DNA of 54,926 nucleotides from assembly GCA_024398475.1 (NCBI GenBank), contig JAKSJB010000013.1:1-54926 (forward strand), read 5' to 3'. A model generated the notes under the pieces. It saw only the letters and a list, made by a program, of their open reading frames with translations, was not told the DNA's origin and did no database searches. Source of the stretch: Bacteroidaceae bacterium (GTDB taxonomy: Bacteria > Bacteroidota > Bacteroidia > Bacteroidales > Bacteroidaceae). A program made the translations under genes and the position numbers. Within the stretch, counting starts at the first letter, position 1. Each line of letters begins with the position of its first letter. This document shows, one piece after another, positions 15,684 through 24,377 of this stretch.

Positions 15684-17663
15684 ATGATGAAAGAATTATC
15701 ATTGATTGCAAGACTGTTAGTCTTGTCAATGAGTATGTCATGGTTTCTCACGGCATACTCCCAGACAGTACATTCCTGTAACACTGTCATAAGCGAGTCG
15801 TCCCCAGGAGAATACCACTCTGACAAAAAGAATCTGGAAGCGGTACTTGAACATTACAGGCACGACAGTCAGAAGTATAAAGCAGCTGTTTTCCTGATTA
15901 GCAACATGGCTGGCTGTTGTTCGTATAACAGTCCGGGCGTGCAGCAATTCTATGAAACGATGCATTCCGTATTTACGGGACCACCACGCTCAAATGACGA
16001 ATTCCGTACGGAATATGCCAAGGCAAGTTCATCCATACCTCTTTTTCCCGAACAATGTGATACGGTTTATGACACCGAAACCATAACATCTGAATATCTT
16101 ATTGAAGACATTGACAAGGCATATGAAATGTGGCAGAAGTACAGCAGACATATTTCATTTGATAATTTCTGTGAATATATCTTGCCGTATAGAATAGGCA
16201 ATGAACCTCTAAGCGAATGGCGAAACACATATTACGACAGATACATAAACAATATAAGCCAATATTATTCAAAACAATTCAATTATTACTTTGTCTACAG
16301 CATATACAACAGGCTGAATCAAGGATTCAACGGGGATGTATATTATCCGAATACGGATTTGCCGGAATTCAGCCTGAAGGAATTGCTGAGTATGCAGCTT
16401 GGGAACTGTGGTTCGTATTCTTCGCGCAGCGTGGCACAGCTTAGAGCTTTCGGCATTCCCTCAACAATTGATTATATTCCGGCATGGGGAAACCGATCCA
16501 TGGGACACAGCTGGACGGTAATGTTTGTAAACGACTCATATACCATTCCGTTCGGAATAAACGAACAGATCGGTTCACACTTTTCAGACAGGGCAGAACT
16601 TGTACTGCCGAAGGTATATAGGACGACTTTTTCTGACCAGGAGTGGCTGAATGACATTTCGCATGACCAGACAGAATATATTCCGCAGGAATTCCGTACC
16701 AACAAGTATATTGATGTTACGGATTTATATGTATCTACATCAGACATAACCATAGATCTTACGCTTCATAATGAAATCGATGTGAAATGGGTCTATTTAT
16801 CAACGTTCAACAACCATAGTTGGGTACCTGTAGCCTTTGCGCGCAGGAATGGGAACAAGGCATACTTTCCAAAGGTAGGTCGTAGTACGGCATATATGGT
16901 GACGGCAATAGACCGTAACGGGAAACAATATCCGGTATCTGTTCCTTTTATTTTAGATGGAGAAGGACACGTGCGCTATATGATACCGGACAGGGCGCAT
17001 AGCCATTCAATCAAGGTCTTCAGGAAATACCATGAATCCGATGTGCTCCATGAATATAATCATCAATTGGAAGGCGGTCGTCTTGTGGTTTCAAATGACC
17101 GGGATTTTAAGGATTCGGTTATTATTGATACCGTTGAAAATATCAAGGAAAACCGCTTCCATACCATCAAATTGAACTATCAAGGCAAATACAAGTACTT
17201 CAAGTATCTGTGTGCTGATTATTCCCATGGCAACATTGCCGAAATTCAGTTATTCGATGAAAACGGCAGGCTTTTGACTCCAATAGACCGTTTCGGTGGT
17301 GCATGTGCATGGGAAGAGCATAGTGCAGAAAAGGTCTTTGATGGGAACATCCTGACGACATACAGCCGAATCAGTCCGAATGAAGCCTGGGCTGCAGTAG
17401 AACTGGAACAGCCGACACACATATCCAAGGTGAGAATACATCCAAGAAGTGACGGCAATTCCATCAATTCCGGAGATGTATATCAATTGCTTATATGGGA
17501 CAGGGGACAATGGTTTCTGTTGGGACAGCAGAAAGCCGGATACGATGACTGCCTGACCTTTGAGAATGTTCCGGACAATGCACTTCTTCTGCTGCACGAT
17601 GCCACGCAAGGACATGAAGACAGGCTTTTTACCTACGAATCAGGTAAACAGGTCTGGTGGTAA
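15684..17663 (+). CDS. secreted transglutaminase-like protein with discoidin-type C-terminal domain
   Basis: 659 residues. A signal peptide (about 1-26, ending TAYSQ) precedes a helical region (30-225). The transglutaminase-core-like module has the nucleophile Cys242 in QLGNCGSYSSRS and His275 in GHSWTVMF; an Asp a few residues on (VNDSY) could complete the triad. After a beta-rich middle, the last 130 or so residues (YFKYLCADYSHGNIAEIQLF, WEEHSAEKVFDGNILTTY, WAAVELEQPTHISKVRIHPR) look like an F5/8 type C (discoidin) carbohydrate-binding fold. Such proteins may act as peptidases or cross-linkers at the surface; the substrate is unknown. It is the first structural gene after the antiterminator, 76 bases on, and 24 bases before the next gene. 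Confidence 0.85.
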   Translation: MMKELSLIARLLVLSMSMSWFLTAYSQTVHSCNTVISESSPGEYHSDKKNLEAVLEHYRHDSQKYKAAVFLISNMAGCCSYNSPGVQQFYETMHSVFTGPPRSNDEFRTEYAKASSSIPLFPEQCDTVYDTETITSEYLIEDIDKAYEMWQKYSRHISFDNFCEYILPYRIGNEPLSEWRNTYYDRYINNISQYYSKQFNYYFVYSIYNRLNQGFNGDVYYPNTDLPEFSLKELLSMQLGNCGSYSSRSVAQLRAFGIPSTIDYIPAWGNRSMGHSWTVMFVNDSYTIPFGINEQIGSHFSDRAELVLPKVYRTTFSDQEWLNDISHDQTEYIPQEFRTNKYIDVTDLYVSTSDITIDLTLHNEIDVKWVYLSTFNNHSWVPVAFARRNGNKAYFPKVGRSTAYMVTAIDRNGKQYPVSVPFILDGEGHVRYMIPDRAHSHSIKVFRKYHESDVLHEYNHQLEGGRLVVSNDRDFKDSVIIDTVENIKENRFHTIKLNYQGKYKYFKYLCADYSHGNIAEIQLFDENGRLLTPIDRFGGACAWEEHSAEKVFDGNILTTYSRISPNEAWAAVELEQPTHISKVRIHPRSDGNSINSGDVYQLLIWDRGQWFLLGQQKAGYDDCLTFENVPDNALLLLHDATQGHEDRLFTYESGKQVWW

Positions 17664-17687
17664 TCCTCTACACCAGTACAACTTTCA

Positions 17688-19499
17688 ATGAAGCACACAC
17701 ATAAGATATCCCTGATGCAGTCAGCCATCAACACGTTCTGCGTTTCTGCATTCATGCTTATGTGCCTTTTCATAAGCATCGATTCCCGTCAATTCGTGTA
17801 TGTCAGCCTGTCACAGACACTGCTCGGAGGAATCCTTATCATAATCCTATCGGTTGCGGCATTCCTGCACTGGATGTTATGCAGGGGCAGTATGCCGTCA
17901 GTAAGGTGGACCGCCTTCGTCCTTCTCTGGATGGCATACCTGTTTTTCCATTCAGTCCTTATTGCCGAAGCAGAGACCTACAGACTCATTTACCTTGAAG
18001 AGTCGCTGTTGCTCCTTCCTGTCCTGTCATATCTCCTGTATAACGGAATATTGAGTCTAAAGGTACTTGAGGGAGGACTGATTCTGATACTGTGCATACA
18101 GCTTGTGTATCTGTGTCTTCAGTATTTGGGAATAATCGGTTCCGACAACAGTTACTTTCCAATCACGGGATGCTGCGACAATCCCAACTGTACAGCCATG
18201 TATATTGCGCTGTCCCTGCCTCTTGCTTTCGAAAGGATCCGTACAGGCAGATACCCCTGGCTGTATCTGACCATATCAATTCTGTCGGTGGCTTTTCTGT
18301 TTCTGCTCAACTGCAGGACGGCATTCATCGGTCTTCTCACCGTTGGTGCAATCCGTATCTTTCTGTCCTGCAGGATAACAGGCTGGATATGGAAGCGGTC
18401 AGTCATGACGAAGGTGTGGCTGCTCCTGACAGCATTGATGGTAGTTATAATATCGTCAGTAGCCATATATCACCACAAGCAAGGTTCCGCAGACGGAAGG
18501 ATTCTGATATGGAAGGTATCTGCCCTTATGATAATGGATAGACCACAGGGATGCGGAATCGGTATGTTCGGACGCGACTACAACCTCAGCCAGGGAGAGT
18601 ACTTTGTACCAGGTCAGGGAACCGACCGTGACAGATACATAGCATCCACGGCAAATATGGCATACAACGACATATTGGAACAAGGTGTAGAATCCGGCAT
18701 AATAGGAATGGTGTTCATGCTCATGTTCTATGTATTCCTGATGATTGGTGCATACAGATACAGGATGATACCGCAACTGTCAGTCGTTACAGCCGTATTC
18801 AACATGTCGCTGATGAATTTCGTCTGTGCTTCCGTTCTGTCCTGGATTCTTCTCATCTGCATAGGTGCCAGTATAATATGCAAGGACAGTTGCCGTACCT
18901 CAGGACAGAAACATGACCGGCAATGCCGTTGGACGGGAAAAGCCGTCCGTGGTCTTGCAGCCCTTCCGTTGCTGTTCTGCCTTACGGTACTTGCAGACAA
19001 GCATATCAGGCAGACACGTGCACAGTATAGGCTGAAAATATATGAGGACATGAAAAAGAACGGTACTCTATCCGATACATCAGGTTTGGAATCTTTGTCC
19101 GCTGATATAGGAACATCTGAAGCCTATTGGAATTTTATGTATGAAGTATTCTATGAAAGAAAGGATTTCCACTGTGCCTTGGTATGTGCGGAAAAGGCAT
19201 CGGAATATACATATTTGCCGAGTCTGTGCTTCAGAAAGTTCAACTGTCATGACAGGCTCGGACAGACATCTGAAGGCGTGAAATACATAGAAAGTGTTCG
19301 GAATGTTATACCTCAGAACCTCACGTCCAGAATAGTGCTCATGAAATGGTATGACAGCATTGGAGAATACGTAAAAGCACTTGACGCAGCTCATGAGATT
19401 GCCTCCATGGAAGTAAAGATAAGGAATGAACGTTCTGCATCCATTCAGGAAATGGCAGAAAAATACATAGAGAGCAGGAAAATCTATCAACAACATTAA
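17688..19499 (+). CDS. O-antigen-ligase-like (Wzy_C) membrane protein with helical-repeat tail
   Basis: A 603-residue integral membrane protein with about ten spans. The PF04932-type signature is visible: NCRTAFIGLLTVG (Arg210) and the periplasmic loop SADGRILIWKVSALMIMDRP followed by GCGIGMFGRDY. A soluble tail (about 440-603) is helical and TPR-like (FHCALVCAEKASEY, EYVKALDAAHEIASME). Family members move lipid-linked glycans onto lipid A or onto proteins. Here no glycan-synthesis gene is present, so a role as a dedicated glycosyl transferase for the neighbouring exported proteins is possible but unproven. It sits 24 bases after the transglutaminase gene and 18 bases before the next. Confidence 0.85.
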   Translation: MKHTHKISLMQSAINTFCVSAFMLMCLFISIDSRQFVYVSLSQTLLGGILIIILSVAAFLHWMLCRGSMPSVRWTAFVLLWMAYLFFHSVLIAEAETYRLIYLEESLLLLPVLSYLLYNGILSLKVLEGGLILILCIQLVYLCLQYLGIIGSDNSYFPITGCCDNPNCTAMYIALSLPLAFERIRTGRYPWLYLTISILSVAFLFLLNCRTAFIGLLTVGAIRIFLSCRITGWIWKRSVMTKVWLLLTALMVVIISSVAIYHHKQGSADGRILIWKVSALMIMDRPQGCGIGMFGRDYNLSQGEYFVPGQGTDRDRYIASTANMAYNDILEQGVESGIIGMVFMLMFYVFLMIGAYRYRMIPQLSVVTAVFNMSLMNFVCASVLSWILLICIGASIICKDSCRTSGQKHDRQCRWTGKAVRGLAALPLLFCLTVLADKHIRQTRAQYRLKIYEDMKKNGTLSDTSGLESLSADIGTSEAYWNFMYEVFYERKDFHCALVCAEKASEYTYLPSLCFRKFNCHDRLGQTSEGVKYIESVRNVIPQNLTSRIVLMKWYDSIGEYVKALDAAHEIASMEVKIRNERSASIQEMAEKYIESRKIYQQH

Positions 19500-19517
19500 T
19501 AAACAATCAACCGATTT

Positions 19518-20399
19518 ATGAAAATCATGACAAAATTGCTAATGTGCCTGTCCTGTACATTGATGACGGGAAATTTGATGGCACAGTCTTCCAGTTTTTC
19601 CGAAGAAGAAGAGAATGTGCTTGCAGAAATGTACGATGACATAAGAAAGCACGCAGACTTTCTTGCAGAAGATGCCTTTGCCGATATTGCAAGGCTCTAT
19701 AAGTTCAAGAAGGACAAGGCATCCATTCTGGAACGATATTGTCATTACAGGGAACTCAGGAAATACACGCATAATTATATAAATACGAATCCCATGGTAC
19801 GCATAGCGGAAAAGGATAGGATAGACAGTATTTACCAGGATTCCATCGATGCCATCCTAATTCCTTATAATCCTCAAATCACAGGACATGCCATCAGTAT
19901 GGCTATTAGAATGTCCGATGTCATGAAGATTCCGGAGAAGAAGCAATCCAAACTTATGGACAAGGCACTGGTATTTGCCCGTAGGCTCAGGAAGGATCCT
20001 TTTACAAACTTTGCAAGGGAAGAGATGGACTTCCTCCAGAAGACGCTGAGCAAAAAACAGTTGGAAAAGGTACTTGATGAAAAGAACAACCTTCAGGCTT
20101 TGCTACAGACTGAAAAAATATGGGCGGCATTGGACAGAAACCATCAGACAGAACAGTTGGACAGTACTGAACAAATGACAGTTGCCCATAGATACTATCT
20201 GTTGGAAATGCGCTACAGGGATATCTATGTTGGGCAATACAGCCTGCTCGACCGCAATCTTCAGGAGATATACCGTCGCAAGCCTAAAATGATCAAGATG
20301 CATGAAGCCATAGAGGAAAAGCAGCGTATGGCTGAGCGTCACAAGGAGTTTGAGAAACAGCAGAAGGAGAAAAAAGTGGGCGGAGAATTCTCATGGTGA
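19518..20399 (+). CDS. secreted helical protein, unknown family
   Basis: 293 residues: a signal peptide (about 1-22, ending NLMAQ) and then an almost entirely helical, highly charged chain (LAEMYDDIRKHADFLAEDAF, LQKTLSKKQLEKVLDEKNNL), ending in a lysine/glutamate-rich segment (EKQRMAERHKEFEKQQKEKK). It may form a coiled coil or a periplasmic helical bundle. I do not recognise the family. Its place between the ligase-like protein and the Sel1 protein, with short gaps, makes it part of the same operon. Confidence 0.8.
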   Translation: MKIMTKLLMCLSCTLMTGNLMAQSSSFSEEEENVLAEMYDDIRKHADFLAEDAFADIARLYKFKKDKASILERYCHYRELRKYTHNYINTNPMVRIAEKDRIDSIYQDSIDAILIPYNPQITGHAISMAIRMSDVMKIPEKKQSKLMDKALVFARRLRKDPFTNFAREEMDFLQKTLSKKQLEKVLDEKNNLQALLQTEKIWAALDRNHQTEQLDSTEQMTVAHRYYLLEMRYRDIYVGQYSLLDRNLQEIYRRKPKMIKMHEAIEEKQRMAERHKEFEKQQKEKKVGGEFSW

Positions 20400-20459
20400 G
20401 CATTCTCCGTACCCATACATATTGTTTTATTTTATCAACAAATCAAAATCATCAACCAA

Positions 20460-21890
20460 ATGAACAAGAAAAGAAACATGCTGGCAGGCTTCCTGCTTGC
20501 CGCACTGTCCCCGTTCTCCCTGCAAGCATACTGCCAGGAAGCTGATACGGGAGACGGAAAGGACGAATGGAGGCTTGCCGTGGATGTACTGAAAGGTAGG
20601 GATGACTCCATGAGTAAGGAATGGGCGCTGCAGTTCCTTGAGGGAACCCTTGAGGAAGAACGTGATGCCTTTGTGCTTAACGTGCTAGGTATAGCCTACC
20701 TGCACGGTCTGGGAACGGAGCCTGACACCGTCAAGGCAGTTTCCTACCTCGAAGCATCAGGAGCCGAAGGCTTCAAGGCTGCCTATCACAACCTCGGAAT
20801 GTATTACAAGTATGCTCCTGTAGGCAGACAGGACTTCGGAAAGGCATACGAGGCATTCTGTAAAGGGGCTGATGCTGGCAGTACCGACTGTCTGTACGAC
20901 AAGGGATTCATGCTCTACAAGGGTTTGGGATGCGATCAGGACTATGCTGCTTCCGTCGAGGAATTCAGAAAGGCTGCGGACAGGGAAAATCCGTCGGCCC
21001 TGTTCATGCTCGGACTCTGCTACCGCAACGGCTACGGAGTTGAGCCTGATACGGCAAGGGCTGGGTTCTACCTGCGTCAGTCGGCAAACCTGAACTTCAG
21101 GGATGCCATGCTTGAACTGCTGAAGCCAGAGCCCGAATACAATCCGTCCCTGCATGGACTGAGCATTTCCGAAAACATGGAAATTCCTGACCGTATGCCT
21201 GAGATTGAACCTTACCTACCCAACAACAAACGTGTACTTGCCGGAAGGTATCACGGACTTCTCGTAACCTATGACTGGAGCGGAGAAAAGGTGATTTCCG
21301 AAAAGCCGCTTACTGTGGATATGGGAATTGACGAGGACAAGGCTGAAGGACTGTGGCTCATGGAAGGCGATTCCATTCCTTTCGCCGCAAGCCTTACGGA
21401 CAGCGGAGAACTATGCTTCGACAGTACTGAGGTAACGATGTATGACCGATACTCCGATACCTATCAGGCACGCTATAGTTTCGAAAAGGCCGACCTTAGT
21501 TATGTGAGTGACATGATTTCGGGAAAACTGCGCCTCTATTCCCTTGACGAGCAGGAACCTGAACGTCCGATGTACGTGAGCCTCATGAAGACGGGAGAGC
21601 ATGGCGAAGGAAACGCAGTCGATGAAGAGGGCAACGGAAGGATCTATTCATATCCGAACCCATACCGCGAAAGGGTTACGATGTGGTTCGAACTTGAAGA
21701 GGACGTACCGGCAGCCGAGATCAACCTATATACACAGAACGGAATGTTCAGGCAGGGATTCAGGCTCGGAGCACTCAAGGCAGGAGTACATTCGTTCTCC
21801 GTCACTCCCGATGCAAGCGAGAACACATACATCGTCCGCATGACAGCCGGAAAACGTGTATATCAGGCAATAATCTTCCATGAGCGTTAA
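20460..21890 (+). CDS. secreted Sel1-repeat protein with T9SS-like C-terminal domain
   Basis: 476 residues with a signal peptide (about 1-25, ending QAYCQ). Residues about 60-230 hold four Sel1-type helical repeats (VLNVLGIAYLHGLGTEPDTV, AAYHNLGMYYKY, CLYDKGFMLYKGLGCDQDYA, ALFMLGLCYRNGYGVEPDTA). A beta-rich middle (240-385) follows. The last 80 residues (YSYPNPYRERVTMWFELEED, INLYTQNGMFRQGFRLG, YIVRMTAGKRVYQAIIF) resemble the type A C-terminal sorting domain of the type IX secretion system. If so, the protein is delivered to or past the outer membrane. Sel1 repeats usually mediate protein contacts, so it may scaffold other products of the operon. The next gene's start lies 25 bases beyond its stop. 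Confidence 0.83.
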   Translation: MNKKRNMLAGFLLAALSPFSLQAYCQEADTGDGKDEWRLAVDVLKGRDDSMSKEWALQFLEGTLEEERDAFVLNVLGIAYLHGLGTEPDTVKAVSYLEASGAEGFKAAYHNLGMYYKYAPVGRQDFGKAYEAFCKGADAGSTDCLYDKGFMLYKGLGCDQDYAASVEEFRKAADRENPSALFMLGLCYRNGYGVEPDTARAGFYLRQSANLNFRDAMLELLKPEPEYNPSLHGLSISENMEIPDRMPEIEPYLPNNKRVLAGRYHGLLVTYDWSGEKVISEKPLTVDMGIDEDKAEGLWLMEGDSIPFAASLTDSGELCFDSTEVTMYDRYSDTYQARYSFEKADLSYVSDMISGKLRLYSLDEQEPERPMYVSLMKTGEHGEGNAVDEEGNGRIYSYPNPYRERVTMWFELEEDVPAAEINLYTQNGMFRQGFRLGALKAGVHSFSVTPDASENTYIVRMTAGKRVYQAIIFHER

Positions 21891-21915
21891 AAATAATACA
21901 GAAAGGAGAAAAAAC

Positions 21916-23019
21916 ATGAAAAGATTATTGTTTATTCTGTTATTGTTTGTAAATTTGCAGATAGTAATCAAGAGTGATTATGTCGGGCTGGAACTGAAGT
22001 GTCTGACAGCGGAGGCACAACACCTGACCAAGGAGGCTGGAGATAATTGTCAGGAAACAGATGGCCTGTGGTACTACTATGCCGATCTGAGACTGTGCAG
22101 AAGTGAAGGAGCAGTTGTAGAAGGCAGTTACACATACAAATGTACATATTGCGGTGCTATATTCTATGATTCATTTGAACGGGACAAGCATCAATCGACT
22201 TGTGGATACAATTCGCAATCATACTACTATGGTCATGGTTCAACACCATCAGGGTATACTGGTGGAGGTGGGGGTGGTGGAGGTTCTTCATCAACAGAGT
22301 CAGGTATTGGTGGCGGAGGAAGTTACCGTAGATTATACGATGATGAGGTACCTGAATTGCATGATATATCATGGAAAGAAGACATTGAATTAAGTGGAGG
22401 TCGTTTGGACTTAGAGCATGTGTTGACTCCCGAACAATTTGAGTTGGCAGGTAAAACACATGCATATACAACAAAATATTTTCCTGTTCAAGAGCCAGAT
22501 ATATGTGATTATAATAACCCAAATGCAGTTCCCCATGGAGTATGTGTACCTTCTGCCTTGGCATTGGCTGATATGATTCGTTCAGAATTTACAATGTCAG
22601 AGTTTGAATACGGTGAACAAGTACACCAATATGTCGTTTGGTTTTTGAAATTTCGTGGAAAAGAATATCCTCAATGGGAGCATGGACCCTATGATTCTGA
22701 AATAGAGGCTTTTGCCAGTGAGCATAATATGACTAAGATTTCCAACCCAAAAGATATTATTGATGCCATTAATCAGAAAAAGACTGTATTCGCATGTTTA
22801 AAAAGGGGAGTAAATGGCAATGAAAACCAACATGCCGTGATAATAGTGGATTACATTGGGCGTATAGACTCTACTACAGGTGTTGCACTAGGTGGATATT
22901 TATGCATGGATCCGCATGCAGATAAAACACTAAGAGAAGACACGGGCATAAATTCCGGTACATATATAGTCTATAAATACGACCAATTTGTCAAAGATGA
23001 TTTTTATATAAACAATTAA
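21916..23019 (+). CDS. exported papain/C39-like cysteine protease with zinc finger and polyglycine linker
   Basis: I chose the ATG at 21916 because AGGAG precedes it at proper spacing, unusual in this genome; the frame opens 36 bases earlier. Of 367 residues, the first 20 are hydrophobic (signal or anchor). A Cys-rich part follows, with a C2H2-like zinc finger Cys76-x2-Cys79 ... His92-x3-Cys96 (YKCTYCGAIFYDSFERDKHQ), then a glycine/serine linker including eight consecutive glycines (about 115-136). The C-terminal domain carries a papain-fold triad: Cys210 in HGVCVPSALALADM, His306 in NENQHAVIIVDYIG and Asp332 in YLCMDPHAD. This resembles the C39-like peptidase_C39_2 group that cleave peptides or leaders. 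The substrate is unknown. Confidence 0.8.
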   Translation: MKRLLFILLLFVNLQIVIKSDYVGLELKCLTAEAQHLTKEAGDNCQETDGLWYYYADLRLCRSEGAVVEGSYTYKCTYCGAIFYDSFERDKHQSTCGYNSQSYYYGHGSTPSGYTGGGGGGGGSSSTESGIGGGGSYRRLYDDEVPELHDISWKEDIELSGGRLDLEHVLTPEQFELAGKTHAYTTKYFPVQEPDICDYNNPNAVPHGVCVPSALALADMIRSEFTMSEFEYGEQVHQYVVWFLKFRGKEYPQWEHGPYDSEIEAFASEHNMTKISNPKDIIDAINQKKTVFACLKRGVNGNENQHAVIIVDYIGRIDSTTGVALGGYLCMDPHADKTLREDTGINSGTYIVYKYDQFVKDDFYINN

Positions 23020-23037
23020 ATTAATTAATAAAATAAT

Positions 23038-23514
23038 ATGAAAAGACTTATTTTTATTGCGATATTTTCTATGGCATTTGCTGATGGTTATTCCCAGACG
23101 TATAACCATTCTCAATTAATAGGTACTAAGTGGATAACGACATGGGGACTCCGACGAATTCCAGGAAGTACAAAAACGAATTTAGGATTTTCCCAATATG
23201 TCGGTACATTGGAATTCACAAATTCAGAAATGAAGGAGTCGTATTATAAAGAATATTCCTATATTCGCCCCCCTAAAGAACACAATCTAAGACCAAACAA
23301 ATATAAAACGTCTCTTGCTGACTACAATAGACCATATTATCTTTCACCTTCAGTACCGACGACTTTTGACAGTCTTAAGGTCGGGGATTCAAGGTGCTCG
23401 GGTAACTATGTGGTTTTTAAAAGCGAATTCAACAAGACTGAACATAGGCAAATTGCCACACTCAACGATTCGGTGTTGATACTCGGTTCTTATCATTATC
23501 GCAGGATAAAGTAA
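23038..23514 (+). CDS. small exported hypothetical protein
   Basis: 158 residues with a signal peptide (about 1-20, ending GYSQ). The mature part starts LIGTKWITTWGLRRIPG and is predicted beta-rich (YVGTLEFTNSEMKESYYKEY, NYVVFKSEFNKTEHRQIATL, SVLILGSYHYRRIK), which is reminiscent of small lipocalin-like Bacteroidetes proteins. I cannot assign a family. It starts 18 bases after the protease stop and is therefore probably cotranscribed; an inhibitor or substrate role would be a guess. Confidence 0.75.
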   Translation: MKRLIFIAIFSMAFADGYSQTYNHSQLIGTKWITTWGLRRIPGSTKTNLGFSQYVGTLEFTNSEMKESYYKEYSYIRPPKEHNLRPNKYKTSLADYNRPYYLSPSVPTTFDSLKVGDSRCSGNYVVFKSEFNKTEHRQIATLNDSVLILGSYHYRRIK

Positions 23515-23533
23515 AAGAATAACAAAAATTCCT

Positions 23534-23541
23534 TATCTTTG
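23534..23541 (+). promoter_or_regulatory. -7 box TATCTTTG before the terminal lipoprotein gene
   Basis: A perfect TAnnTTTG element about 27 bases before the next start codon. It suggests that the last gene of the block can be transcribed on its own. Confidence 0.55.
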
Positions 23542-23567
23542 TCAGCAAAATCAAATTTGATAATTAT

Positions 23568-24038
23568 ATGAAAAGAATAAAAGTAAGTATAACGGTTTGT
23601 CTGATTTTTTTGTCTTGTGCTATTATTTCTTCCTGTGAAGAACCAGGTCCTTATTATTGGCCTTTTCAATTTGCCAATCTATCAACGGATACGGTTGGAA
23701 TTGCAGTATTGGAAAATTATCAATCCTCTCAAGACAACAGTTATCATTGTATGGGAATTGATTATCCGATATTGCCCTTAAGTACAATTTCATCTGATCT
23801 ATCATACTTTTATGGTATTAAAGGCGACAACACTCCCTGGGGAGATTCGTGGAATTATTATTTTAGCAAGGCTCATATAGATACTTTATGCATCGTTGTA
23901 TACAAAAATTCTACATCGTATCTTTATGGTGAAAATTATGAATTGCCAAATGATTCCGATATTCTGAAAATATACAAATTTGATGCAAAAGATCCGGTTT
24001 TGAACACTATGATTTCTCCCACTTTCACATATCCATAA
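23568..24038 (+). CDS. small lipoprotein, unknown family
   Basis: 156 residues with a type II signal peptide: MKRIKVSITVCLIFLSCAII then SSCEE, the lipid-modified cysteine being Cys23. The mature protein is rich in aromatic residues (PGPYYWPFQFANLSTDTVGI, HCMGIDYPILPLS, DTLCIVVYKNSTSYLYGENY). It looks like one of the many small Bacteroidetes surface or periplasmic lipoproteins of unassigned function. It is the last gene before the strong terminator at 24115 and also has its own likely promoter. Confidence 0.75.
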   Translation: MKRIKVSITVCLIFLSCAIISSCEEPGPYYWPFQFANLSTDTVGIAVLENYQSSQDNSYHCMGIDYPILPLSTISSDLSYFYGIKGDNTPWGDSWNYYFSKAHIDTLCIVVYKNSTSYLYGENYELPNDSDILKIYKFDAKDPVLNTMISPTFTYP

Positions 24039-24114
24039 ATATTATTGATATGGGGAACTTGAGAATGAACAAATCATGAGGACTTGATATTTTCCTCTCA
24101 CATCATTGATTACA

Positions 24115-24155
24115 AGTAACGGCGAGCATATTAATGTCCGCCGTTACTGTTATTT
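24115..24155 (+). terminator. intrinsic terminator of the UpxY operon
   Basis: A perfect 10-bp stem AGTAACGGCG / CGCCGTTACT (24115-24124 and 24139-24148) with a 14-base loop, followed by GTTATTTATT. Confidence 0.8.
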
Positions 24156-24203
24156 ATTACGTCTGCAACTTCAATCAATTTTTGGGACAGTTCAAGGTGC
24201 CCT

Positions 24204-24326
24204 CTATAACATTTTGTCATCATTGACATTGATGTTTGTCATTACGTATTTTTCAGCCTGACGCTGAAGTTCGTCGATTGATTTGTGGTTGAGATGTTCC
24301 AACCATTTGTCATCGTATGTATTTGT
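24204..24326 (-). pseudogene. short C-terminal gene remnant, family unknown
   Basis: An in-frame stretch of about 40 codons (YDDKWLEHLNHKSIDELQRQ ... NVNDDKML) has a protein-like composition and a proper stop, but no start codon and a stop immediately upstream. It reads like the tail of a helical protein that lost its body. I do not recognise the parent. Confidence 0.3.
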
Positions 24327-24377
24327 TCAAAATTATCAAGTATTTTGTAAATTTACTTGGCTACTTGAAACTACTTT

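Larger units (their letters stand above)
24039..24377. other. intergenic gap with a terminator and a gene remnant
   Basis: It contains the operon terminator (24115-24155) and a short degraded reading frame on the minus strand (24204-24326). Nothing else recognisable. Confidence 0.6.

Noticed and set aside
15684..24038. Capsular polysaccharide locus, because of the UpxY-type gene
   Set aside because: No glycosyltransferase, flippase, nucleotide-sugar gene or UpxZ follows.
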